Shown here one piece after another: positions 8,522 to 15,918 of a stretch of 51,593 nucleotides of DNA. Source of the stretch: Firmicutes bacterium UBA3930. Lineage in GTDB: Bacteria; Bacillota; Clostridia; Caldicoprobacterales; Caldicoprobacteraceae. The notes below the pieces were generated by a model. It did no database searches, was not told the DNA's origin, and worked only from the letters and a program-made list of their open reading frames with translations. The stretch covers positions 6,458 through 58,050 of the forward strand of contig DGEI01000045.1 of the NCBI GenBank assembly GCA_002385885.1, read 5' to 3'. How positions within the stretch are numbered: the stretch's first letter is position 1; each line of letters begins with the position of its first letter. A program made the translations under genes and the position numbers.

Positions 8522-9370
8522 TTATTCTTTCAAACCGGTTGTAACAATTCCTTGAACAAACTGTTTCTGGAACGCCAGGAATACGGCAAAAATGGGAATG
8601 AGCGAACACACCGAAGCAGCCATTATTGCGCCGTAACTCGTTGAATTCTCTTCCTGGAAATAGCTAAGGCCTAACGGTATAGTAGCCAGTTCCTTGCTTC
8701 GCAGGTAAACCAATGCAGCCTCATACTGATTCCAGTTCGAAACAAACATGAAAATAATTAAAGCGGCAAATGCTGAAGTAGATAACGGCACTATAATACG
8801 TGAAAAAGTGATAAAGTGGTTGGCGCCGTCAATCCTTGCCGATTCGCACAACTCATCAGGAATCGTTTCAAAAAACTGCTTGAGCATAAACGTACCAAAT
8901 GCCGTAAACATACCCGGTAAAATTAATGCCCAGTGGGTGTTGTAAAGGCCCATATTGCTAAACATAACAAAACGGGGGATCAACATCATCTGTGCTGGGA
9001 AGATCAGCGTAGATATATATAGAAGAAATGCCAAATTTCTACCCTTGAATTTAATTTTTGCAAAGGCATAACCGGCAAGGGCACTTGTGCAAACTTCACC
9101 GAGCACCGACAGTACAGTAACCTTAACCGAGTTCATAAAGAACAAATAGAATGGAACGCTGGAAGCCCATACCTTAACATAGTTTTCAAAAGTAAATGTT
9201 TTTGGAATCCATTTAATTGGAAAGTCAAAAATTTCGTTATCCGGTTTAAAAGAAGCAGAAACCATCCATACAAACGGTATTACCATTGTAATTGCAAGGA
9301 TAGACATGATAACCGTTAGCAGCAATTTTATATGCTTTTTCCTGGCCCGATAACTTCCGGCACGATTCAT
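8522..9370 (-). CDS. CUT1 sugar ABC transporter permease, MalG type
   Basis: 282 residues with six predicted membrane helices: one near 15-35 after a basic N-terminus, then a cluster from 75 to 270. The cytoplasmic EAA loop is present (ESARIDGAN followed by the conserved Pro, around residues 178-195), which docks onto the ATPase. The C-terminus ends in the MalG-typical GIVTTGLKE. It pairs with the MalF-type gene 32 bases upstream to form the membrane channel for the cluster A importer. No ATPase gene lies nearby, so a shared MsmX-like ATPase is likely. Ligand unknown. Confidence 0.93.
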   Translation of the reverse strand: MNRAGSYRARKKHIKLLLTVIMSILAITMVIPFVWMVSASFKPDNEIFDFPIKWIPKTFTFENYVKVWASSVPFYLFFMNSVKVTVLSVLGEVCTSALAGYAFAKIKFKGRNLAFLLYISTLIFPAQMMLIPRFVMFSNMGLYNTHWALILPGMFTAFGTFMLKQFFETIPDELCESARIDGANHFITFSRIIVPLSTSAFAALIIFMFVSNWNQYEAALVYLRSKELATIPLGLSYFQEENSTSYGAIMAASVCSLIPIFAVFLAFQKQFVQGIVTTGLKE

Positions 9371-9402
9371 TAATTCCTTCTCCTTTCTTTCATTTTATTT
9401 AT

Positions 9403-10338
9403 CTATATCTTATTGCTTTTATTCATCATCGTCCGTGCAGCTGTAAAGATAAATACCATAAAGAATAATACCCATGACATACTGCTGGCATATCCTATAT
9501 TACTGTACTGAAATGCTGTTGTGTATATATAATATACAATTACCGACGATGAATAACCAGGGCCACCTTCAGTCATTATCTGAACCGGTGTAAATACCTG
9601 GAAAGACCTAATAAAAGAAATTACCATTAAAAAGAACAGTGTACTGGAAAGCGATGGAATAGTAATTTTGAAAAATTTCTGTATTACATTTGCTCCATCA
9701 ATATCCGCTGATTCATATAATGATTCAGGTATTCCCTGAAGGCCTGCCAGAATAATTACAATATTGTAGCCCAGTACCTGCCAGATACCAAGAAGCATGA
9801 TTGTCAGCAGAGAAGTGCTTGAACCGTGAAGCCATCTTGGCGGATTCGCAATACCAATCGACCTCAATAGCTCATTTATGGGCCCATAGGACGGTAAAAA
9901 CAAGGTCATCCAAACAACCGATACAGCTACCATAGAAGAAACATTCGGCAGATAGTATGCAAGACGCAAAACATTCTTATAATACACGTGTTTATTAAGA
10001 ATAGAACCCATAACCAAGGATAAGAATATAGCAACAGGAACCGTACCTATGCTATAAATAATGGTATTTCTCATTGAAACAAGAAAGACTTCATCCTTAA
10101 ACAGGTTTGCATAATTTTCAAGCCCTACAAACTTAATTCCAGCCCAGCCGGAAATAAAATTCCAGTCGCAAAAGCTTAAGATTAATGCAATAACAATCGG
10201 AAACAGTTTAAACATAATATATCCGATAAAATTCAGCGAAAGAAATGCCCATCCGGCAATATTCTCCCTGAACTCCATATTACTCATTCTGCGGCGTTTT
10301 GTAGGTTTGGAGATAACAAGTGAAGAGAATATAATCAC
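9403..10338 (-). CDS. CUT1 sugar ABC transporter permease, MalF type
   Basis: About 311 residues, six membrane helices, with the EAA loop ESADIDGANVIQKFFKITIP (residues about 205-225) and the MalF-style FTPVQIMTEGGPG loop. Start: the frame is open to an ATG at 10401, but that ATG lies inside the stem-loop between the genes and has no ribosome site. AAAGGAAG directly precedes two GTG codons (10341, 10338), so a GTG start is chosen; an ATG at MSNMEF (10284) lacks a ribosome site. Partner of the MalG-type protein encoded next. Confidence 0.9.
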   Translation of the reverse strand: MIIFSSLVISKPTKRRRMSNMEFRENIAGWAFLSLNFIGYIMFKLFPIVIALILSFCDWNFISGWAGIKFVGLENYANLFKDEVFLVSMRNTIIYSIGTVPVAIFLSLVMGSILNKHVYYKNVLRLAYYLPNVSSMVAVSVVWMTLFLPSYGPINELLRSIGIANPPRWLHGSSTSLLTIMLLGIWQVLGYNIVIILAGLQGIPESLYESADIDGANVIQKFFKITIPSLSSTLFFLMVISFIRSFQVFTPVQIMTEGGPGYSSSVIVYYIYTTAFQYSNIGYASSMSWVLFFMVFIFTAARTMMNKSNKI

Positions 10339-10365
10339 CACTTCCTTTCTGGGATTATATAAGCC

Positions 10366-10406
10366 CAACAGTGATAACGGCCAAAATCTGACCGTTATCA
10401 CTGTTG
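10366..10406 (-). repeat. 15-bp perfect stem-loop between binding-protein and permease genes
   Basis: CAACAGTGATAACGG (10366-10380) pairs perfectly with its complement at 10392-10406 across an 11-base loop. On the mRNA it follows the solute-binding-protein stop codon and ends about 28 bases before the MalF-type start. No T-tract follows, so it is more likely a 3'-end stabiliser or partial attenuator that raises binding-protein mRNA over permease mRNA, as known for other ABC importer operons. Confidence 0.7.
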
Positions 10407-10445
10407 AACCTCATGAATGTCCCGTATAAATTACATCTCGATTGC

Positions 10446-11846
10446 TTATTTCAAATCTTCAGCAATATAGGCATCGCCTTTGGCCTTTAAGTCTTCAAGG
10501 CATTCATCAACAGACATTTCATTGTTAAATACCTTGGAGATGTTGGCCTTAATCAGGTCGTTAATCTTCATTTGACCCTGAACTACGGACAGATCCTGGC
10601 TGACAACATCAAAATCCATCATCATGGTATCGATGCACTGTTCCTTGTCAATGCCCGGATGTTCAAAAATTAAGTCTAAGAATTCGCGCTCTTCTTCTTC
10701 AGTAGCAAATTCATATCCGGGATGCATTGCCTTAGGACCTGCATATAAATCGGCGCGGTCGAAGCAGATATACTTAAGAAGTGTCCACGCGGCTTCCTTA
10801 TTCTTTACATTTGCAGGGATACTGCAGGTGGATGTATAGAAAGTTGTGATGGGTTTGCTGGATCCTGCAGGTGAAGGTAAATAAGTTACACCGATGTCTG
10901 TGCCTTCGGGAATCTGGCCATAGCTTTCATTTGTGTAAAGGCATCCGTAAACAGGTACGAAGAACATCGCATATTTACCCTGGTAAAGCCCTATCATTCC
11001 ATTGACATCGTTGTTATACTGCAAAGAAGTATATTCTTCCATCGGAACGGCTGTTTTGTCAACCATTACAAGATCATACCAGAACTGCAAGCTTTCTTTC
11101 ATCGCAGGATCGTCAAATACTGTAGCAGTAAAGTCATCATTGTAGAAATAGAACTCGCCGAGTTTCTGTCTGGCAATTGACGGCCAGTATTCCTGGAGGT
11201 CAGCCATTGCGCCGTAGACCTTGTTTGCGCCGCTTCCCTTAGTCAACTTCTTGGCGGCTTCCCTGAAATCTTCCCAGGTCCAGTCAGGCTTCGGATACTC
11301 AACACCTGCTTCATCAAACAGATTCTTATTGTAATAAACCATCTGGATATTTTTGCAGTATGGCACACCATAGTATTTGCCGTCAAAATTGTTAGTAACT
11401 TCGGTTGCTTTACCTAGTTTCTCCTCATATGTGGTGCCCCATTGTTCAAAGAATTCATTTAGCGGCAGATAAACGCCACTGTCTGCACGAACCCTTAGAT
11501 CGAATGTGCTTGCCTGTGTCATAACATCAATTTGCTCACCCGAAGCAAGGGCGGTGTTTATTGTTGAAGTATCAGCGTTAGCCAATTTCTGGTAAACTAA
11601 TTCGTATTTCCCTTCGTATTCTTTGTTAAACGCCTCTGTTATCGGGATCATGTTGTCCTCATGTGTCCATGCATAAAAATATACCTTATACGGCTCATCA
11701 GACTGTGAATCATCTGAATCGCTTGGTTTTTCGGTTGTTGTATCAGGTTTATTAGGTTCTTGGGAACCTGGTGTTTCCTTTGAACAACCAACCGCCATAG
11801 CCAAGATCAATAGTACAACACAAAGCAGAGAAATGGTCTTTTTCAT
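10446..11846 (-). CDS. extracellular sugar-binding lipoprotein (ABC importer, cluster A)
   Basis: 466 residues. A lipoprotein signal peptide with lipobox AVGC puts Cys21 at the mature N-terminus, followed by an acidic/Ser-Thr-rich linker to about residue 50. The rest is a family 1 extracellular solute-binding fold, with the typical YYGVPYCKNIQMVYYNKNLF-like segment in the first lobe and GKYAMFFVPVYG. It binds an oligosaccharide or glycoside outside the membrane and delivers it to the two permeases. Start ATG behind TAAGGAGGAGG. It is the first gene of cluster A; the upstream 1-kb region should hold the operon promoter. Confidence 0.93.
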   Translation of the reverse strand: MKKTISLLCVVLLILAMAVGCSKETPGSQEPNKPDTTTEKPSDSDDSQSDEPYKVYFYAWTHEDNMIPITEAFNKEYEGKYELVYQKLANADTSTINTALASGEQIDVMTQASTFDLRVRADSGVYLPLNEFFEQWGTTYEEKLGKATEVTNNFDGKYYGVPYCKNIQMVYYNKNLFDEAGVEYPKPDWTWEDFREAAKKLTKGSGANKVYGAMADLQEYWPSIARQKLGEFYFYNDDFTATVFDDPAMKESLQFWYDLVMVDKTAVPMEEYTSLQYNNDVNGMIGLYQGKYAMFFVPVYGCLYTNESYGQIPEGTDIGVTYLPSPAGSSKPITTFYTSTCSIPANVKNKEAAWTLLKYICFDRADLYAGPKAMHPGYEFATEEEEREFLDLIFEHPGIDKEQCIDTMMMDFDVVSQDLSVVQGQMKINDLIKANISKVFNNEMSVDECLEDLKAKGDAYIAEDLK

Positions 11847-12704
11847 TTTTTCCTCCTCCTTAAAAATTTATTTTGTTTAGAATATTGTAGAACCGCAAAA
11901 TTCTCATTTTTATCAGGGTTCTACTTTTTATTTCAAGCAGTTTTCCCTCTCTTTTTGTTTAATTGCTTGATTTTTTGATTTATATGTTTCAGCATATAAG
12001 AGGAAATACTGCCTGATATCAAAATAAGGTCATTCTAAGATATATAAGCGGCATCCGCTATGATTCTGATATGTTATAGTTCTTAAAGTACCAATCTCAC
12101 CCCTGGATACATTAGAAATAGATAATTTACATAGCTATTTACAGTTTTGAACTGCCCTTCTTAAGTTGTACAAATTCCTGCTTCAATTATGGTTTTACAT
12201 CGCATTAGATTTTACTATATGAAATCTAATTTACCTATTTTTTATTGATAGTTTCACCATAGCACATGATCTCTTTCATAAATATAACTTACTAATATAC
12301 AATATTCACATCATTTACAGAATATTCGCATCACTTCAGCTGCTTTGCTTTTTACCAAGCTTTTATCTTAATCTCAGCAGATGAATTTCACTTAGTAGAA
12401 TCTTATTGCACATTATTTTTTCAGCTATAGATTACCACTTTTATATTTGCTTGTCAATCGACTTCTAAAAAAAGATCTCTGATTTTTATTTGTTTAATTG
12501 TATGGATTTATAGAAGCAAATACCATCACCGCTATCTTTTCCACTAAGATAAGACCCAAAAAAAATTAATTTGTACTTCTTCAGGCTCAAAAAACTCTTT
12601 GGAGAAGAATAGTTGACAGGCAATGAAAGAAATAAAAGAAAAGACGGTTTTACTATTTGAAATTAGTTTCTGCTAATATCACATATAACGTTCTAAAACT
12701 TTTC
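11847..12704. other. AT-rich spacer without a recognisable gene
   Basis: About 860 bases with no convincing reading frame on either strand. One notable element is an 8-bp inverted repeat GTAGAACC/GGTTCTAC (11887-11894 with 11917-11924) about 45-75 bases upstream of the binding-protein start; it may be an operator or leader hairpin for cluster A. The cluster A promoter is presumably here, but no clear -35/-10 pair stands out. Confidence 0.5.
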
Positions 12705-12854
12705 TCACATGTTTAGTGTTCTTAATCCAGATTGTTTCTTTATGATCATTACACTAAGAAACAGTATACCAGCTGCAAGCATAAAAAATCCGGCTAGAAA
12801 CATCGTCTCTGTTTCTACCCCGGACTTACTGTTTCGATATATCAAACCAAGCAG
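12705..12854 (-). pseudogene. possible transporter C-terminal remnant
   Basis: On the minus strand an open stretch of about 49 codons ending in TGA at 12705 would encode a hydrophobic helix (MFLAGFFMLAAGILFLSVM) followed by a basic tail, much like the last helix of an MFS-type transporter. It has no start codon with a ribosome site and a stop codon lies directly upstream, so if real it is a decayed fragment. The terminator-like hairpin at 12789-12824 lies inside it, which weakens the case. Confidence 0.2.
12783..12824 (-). terminator. rho-independent terminator after yabR
   Basis: Minus strand: TCCGGGG...TAGAAACA pairs with TGTTTCTA...CCGGA (arms 12789-12802 and 12810-12824, one small internal loop), followed by TTTTTT (12788-12783). 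It lies about 70 bases after the yabR stop and would end the yabP-yabQ-divIC-yabR transcript. Confidence 0.6.
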
Positions 12855-12896
12855 CAGTTCTTACAGAGAATGCTAAACATCAAAACGGCAATTATC

Positions 12897-13253
12897 TCAG
12901 CCTCTTCCGCGCCAATAGCCTCCGCCCCGTTTTGATTCACGGTTCTTCTTAATATCCTGCAATCTTTCTTCGCTGTCCTTTAAAAACTTGGCCAGTCTTT
13001 CTTCAAAACTAATAGAAGGTTCCTGAGCTCTACGAATAGACAGGCTTATTTTTCCCTGATCATCCACTGCCAAGACCTTTACCTTTACCTTTTCATTATG
13101 CTTCAGGTACTGGTTTATATCCTTTACATAGGAATCGTCGATCTCAGAAATGTGGACCATGCCCGTCCTCCCATTGGGTAATAATATAAAAGCACCGAAC
13201 TTTGTAATGCCCGATACCGTTCCTTCCAGTATTTGTCCTACTTCGACAGACAT
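12897..13253 (-). CDS. yabR: S1-domain RNA-binding protein, YabR-like
   Basis: 118 residues. Residues 1-75 form an S1/OB-fold (GQILEGTVSGITKFGAFI, then GMVHISEI and KVKVLAVD..GKISLSIR); the tail is basic and charged, ending in Gly/Arg. Such proteins bind RNA or ribosomes. Start: the in-frame codon at 13292 is a TTG inside divIC, while the ATG at 13253 follows GAGGAGG, so the latter is used. It follows divIC by 22 bases exactly as in B. subtilis, where yabR is downstream of divIC. Confidence 0.88.
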   Translation of the reverse strand: MSVEVGQILEGTVSGITKFGAFILLPNGRTGMVHISEIDDSYVKDINQYLKHNEKVKVKVLAVDDQGKISLSIRRAQEPSISFEERLAKFLKDSEERLQDIKKNRESKRGGGYWRGRG

Positions 13254-13275
13254 ATAAAAATGGTTTCCTCCTCTT

Positions 13276-13563
13276 TTAATTCTTTTTTTCAATAAACTTA
13301 ATTTCTCCCTCTTTTACCCAGCCAAAGCTCTCACGAGCGACCTTTTCAATATACTCTTTCGACTTGGTGTATTCAATCTGGCGTTCCAAATCGGCATTCA
13401 ATTCTTCAACCTGCTCGATTTGCTGCTCTAAATACTCCATTTTGGCATACTGATCGCGAATTCTCAACTCCTGCTGCACATAGGTAAGCAAAAAATATCC
13501 AATGACCAGCATCGCAATCATGAACTTTACTCTTGTTTTTAAAACATACTTACGCCTCGCCAT
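13276..13563 (-). CDS. divIC: DivIC/FtsB-family septum protein
   Basis: 95 residues with the family layout: a short basic cytoplasmic N-terminus (MARRKYVLKTRVK), one membrane helix (residues 14-32), a coiled coil outside (about 35-70, rich in Glu/Gln/Leu) and a C-terminal segment with KVARESFGWVKEGE, the conserved FtsB/DivIC patch. It joins DivIB and FtsL in the divisome. Start ATG at 13563 behind AAGGTGATA; upstream in-frame codons lack a ribosome site. It sits between yabQ and yabR. Confidence 0.9.
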   Translation of the reverse strand: MARRKYVLKTRVKFMIAMLVIGYFLLTYVQQELRIRDQYAKMEYLEQQIEQVEELNADLERQIEYTKSKEYIEKVARESFGWVKEGEIKFIEKKN

Positions 13564-13648
13564 GGTATCACCTTCTAAAAGAATACACACCCGTCTGAAT
13601 ATATACAGGCCCTATATACATTCGACGCATAATATTAAATTCCTCTTT

Positions 13649-14050
13649 TCAATCTTTAATTTTGCGAAAAAATTTATAAATCATGCGGAATGGCCATAAA
13701 ACAAATCCAATTATTCTGCTTACAGCCAGATTCATTCCCCTGTAAAATAAAGCCAGCAGTTTTAATACCCATGGGCTTATCGTAAGCAAATAAAGGCTCC
13801 ACCCCATTGCCAGTCCGATAAAATTGTACAATCTTATCTCCCCGTTGTTAGCAAAATAAAGTACTGCAAAAACTATAACAGCTGCCATTAGCCAGAATAA
13901 CAAATCAAGCGCTCCCACAATCCAGCGTCCGGGTTTGGATATGCGTCGTATCATCCTGTTTAAGTCATATACCAGGCCTATTACCATCCCGGTATATACA
14001 GTCGACAAAAAAACATACACCTGGTTTGCTGTGGACATCAGCATCGGCAT
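13649..14050 (-). CDS. yabQ: spore cortex biosynthesis protein YabQ
   Basis: 133 residues, strongly hydrophobic, with about four membrane helices (near 10-28, 42-64, 75-95 and 100-122) and a basic C-terminus ending FRKIKD. Size, topology and position directly after yabP identify the YabQ family, needed for cortex formation in the outer forespore membrane. Start ATG near the yabP stop (6-base gap); weak AAGGG site, suggesting translational coupling. Confidence 0.88.
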   Translation of the reverse strand: MPMLMSTANQVYVFLSTVYTGMVIGLVYDLNRMIRRISKPGRWIVGALDLLFWLMAAVIVFAVLYFANNGEIRLYNFIGLAMGWSLYLLTISPWVLKLLALFYRGMNLAVSRIIGFVLWPFRMIYKFFRKIKD

Positions 14051-14056
14051 GCACCC

Positions 14057-14359
14057 TTATCTGAACAGTCTGCTGAATAAGCCCGAACCTTTTCCACCCA
14101 TCCCGTCGCTATCGCTGTACTGAAGGGCAATTATTTCCCCTTCCACGATAAGCTGTCCTTCCTCCAAATTCAATTTATTTATATGAAGATCCTGCCCATG
14201 CAGCGTAATAAACCCATAATCGGTTACAAGCACCACACTTGCCTCATCAAAACTGTCCACATCAACAACACCGGTTATGGTAACCTTCTCCCGGTTCTCC
14301 ATGAGTATGCTGTGGCTTCTGCTTCTGATCCCCTTTTTCTCTTCAATATCCCTGATCAT
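14057..14359 (-). CDS. yabP: sporulation protein YabP
   Basis: 100 residues with the YabP-family pattern: HSILMENREKVTITGVVDVD, then a DYGFITLHGQDLHINKLNLE core and a Gly-rich tail ending FSRLFR. YabP is a mother-cell protein of the spore coat/cortex programme. Start ATG 14359 follows GGAGGGG; the frame continues upstream without a ribosome site. It leads the yabP-yabQ-divIC-yabR unit and has a sigma-E-type promoter 30 bases upstream. Confidence 0.88.
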   Translation of the reverse strand: MIRDIEEKKGIRSRSHSILMENREKVTITGVVDVDSFDEASVVLVTDYGFITLHGQDLHINKLNLEEGQLIVEGEIIALQYSDSDGMGGKGSGLFSRLFR

Positions 14360-14389
14360 CCATACCCCTCCATATAAAATGCCTAATTG

Positions 14390-14418
14390 AGTATATGATT
14401 TACCCCTGTCAAATATGC
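14390..14418 (-). promoter_or_regulatory. sigma-E-type promoter of yabP
   Basis: Minus strand: -35 GCATATT (14412-14418), a 14-base spacer and -10 CATATACT (14390-14397). This fits the known sigma-E consensus (KMATATT, 14-15 bases, CATACA-T) with few mismatches. B. subtilis yabP is sigma-E dependent, which agrees. It lies immediately after the terminator of the preceding gene. Confidence 0.65.
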
Positions 14419-14420
14419 AC

Positions 14421-14449
14421 AAAAAAATCCCGGCGTATTTGCCGGGTTT
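14421..14449 (-). terminator. rho-independent terminator after the SpoIID-like lipoprotein gene
   Basis: Minus strand: CCCGGC (14446-14441), a 6-base loop, GCCGGG (14434-14429), then ATTTTTTT. It separates the SpoIID-like gene from the yabP unit. Confidence 0.85.
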
Positions 14450-14455
14450 CGATCT

Positions 14456-15460
14456 TTAAGGCCACATCTTAACAATTTCAACATCCTTGAAGTAATGGCG
14501 TATAATATCATTTGCTTTTTTGCCCTGCTTTGCCATATTATAAGCTCCCCATTGAGACATACCTACACCGTGGCCGTATCCCCTTCCCTTGAATATCACC
14601 CTGTCCCCGTCAAGGCTTACCTCGTCCAGCAGAGTTGATTTCATCTCGGTGCTCCCAAGGGCTATACGGAGTTCAGGCGCAGGTACTGATACGGAATCAA
14701 GTTTAATATCCAGCGCACGTCCTGAAGGCCCCCGTTTCCCTATTGAAATATTCGTAAAATTCTCCAGTGATTTACCGGCCTTCCGGGCAGCGTCCAATAC
14801 CTGAGCTTTTGAGAATACTGCCGTCCAGCTCCTCTCGTCAGCAGGTATCATTGAAGAGTCGTCGGGAGAGTTTACAGTCCGAATATAGGGTGGATTCCCA
14901 TCTTTAAAATTCAAACCCTCAACAGCCGTTGCAGTTTTCCCCCCTGCATTGGAATGAAACCAGGCATTCACATATTTCCCATCATAAATCATCACCTGTC
15001 CCCGTGTTTCATTCACCGCCTGCTTTATACGATCATTCACCGCCTCGGCATTCCAGGCCTGGGCTTCTTCAATGTCTGTTGAAATATGGGCATTTCCGTA
15101 CTTTGATTTGCCCTTTTCCTCCACAAACTTCAGCACAAAGGTCCTGGCTATGATTGCCTGAGCTTTTAAGGCCTCCATAGGCCAGTCGTTTTTTATCTCG
15201 CCTCCCACAACACCGGCAACATACTCCTCAAAAGCCATATCCTGTACTCTGTCCTCGTCCTTTATATACACCCTTAACCTGGGTTCCTGTCCGGTTGTTC
15301 CCCCGAGAACCTGGGGAATTGGCGGCTTTTCCTGCTGCTGTGGAACAGGCTCCGGAGCCTGTGGCTCCGGTTCAGTTCTCTTTACTCCCGTACAGGCCGT
15401 AGCAAAAAGCATCAATGCGCATATGGTTATTGCAATGATCCTGGATTTATCACAGCTCAT
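14456..15460 (-). CDS. SpoIID/LytB-domain lipoprotein
   Basis: 334 residues. Signal peptide with lipobox ATAC (lipidated Cys23), a Pro/Glu/Gln-rich linker to about residue 60, then a full SpoIID domain (about 75-330): YVAGVVGGEIKNDWPMEALK with the Glu equivalent to the catalytic acid, WFHSNAGGKTATA, and the C-terminal GRGYGHGVGMSQWGAYNMAK. SpoIID-type proteins are lytic transglycosylases acting on peptidoglycan. It differs from the other SpoIID of this window (44963-45982) in being lipid-anchored and in lacking the Cys-rich zinc loop. Start ATG 15460, seven bases after GGGAGG. It follows rqcP and precedes the yabP promoter, a position I do not know from B. subtilis. Confidence 0.85.
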   Translation of the reverse strand: MSCDKSRIIAITICALMLFATACTGVKRTEPEPQAPEPVPQQQEKPPIPQVLGGTTGQEPRLRVYIKDEDRVQDMAFEEYVAGVVGGEIKNDWPMEALKAQAIIARTFVLKFVEEKGKSKYGNAHISTDIEEAQAWNAEAVNDRIKQAVNETRGQVMIYDGKYVNAWFHSNAGGKTATAVEGLNFKDGNPPYIRTVNSPDDSSMIPADERSWTAVFSKAQVLDAARKAGKSLENFTNISIGKRGPSGRALDIKLDSVSVPAPELRIALGSTEMKSTLLDEVSLDGDRVIFKGRGYGHGVGMSQWGAYNMAKQGKKANDIIRHYFKDVEIVKMWP

Positions 15461-15586
15461 TCGCATACCTCCCGATTTATACTGTACTTGTAGTGTTTTT
15501 AGCCATCCAATCTGATTCATGGTTCGATTATATTGTTTGCATTAAATCATGAGGTAATACATAAGAGCTGCAAATCTGCATTACAG

Positions 15587-15826
15587 TTATAATTCACGGT
15601 ACATACCGGTTGCCTCTCCTTTTGAAACATGTTCCTTTACCGATATAACCTCATATCTCCGGATATTCTCTCCAAATCGAATCTGGATAATATCCCCTTC
15701 CTTTACTTCCATACCCGGTTTGGCCACTTTTTCATTTATCAGCACTCTCCCCTGGCTGCAGGCCTCATTAGCCACCGTTCTTCTCTTTATGATCCTGGAT
15801 ACTTTCAAAAATTTATCTATACGCAT
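15587..15826 (-). CDS. rqcP: RqcP/YabO, S4-domain ribosome quality-control protein
   Basis: 79 residues forming one S4 RNA-binding domain (MRIDKFLKVSRIIKRRTVAN, then GRVLINEKVAKPGMEVKEGD). RqcP works with RqcH on stalled 50S subunits to add Ala tails to nascent chains. Start ATG behind TGGAGGAAT. In many Firmicutes it directly follows hup; here 9.5 kb of carbohydrate and signalling genes lie between the two. Confidence 0.92.
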   Translation of the reverse strand: MRIDKFLKVSRIIKRRTVANEACSQGRVLINEKVAKPGMEVKEGDIIQIRFGENIRRYEVISVKEHVSKGEATGMYREL

Positions 15827-15918
15827 GCCTTTATTCCTCCAAACAAGCCATTTTTAAAACCAGTATACTATTCTTAAGATATCTTTTCAATCGTAAACAT
15901 ACCTGAAAATGTTACAGT

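Noticed and set aside
14407..14412. TTGACA upstream of yabP as a sigma-A -35 box
   Set aside because: No -10 hexamer lies 16-18 bases downstream; the same stretch fits a sigma-E promoter much better.
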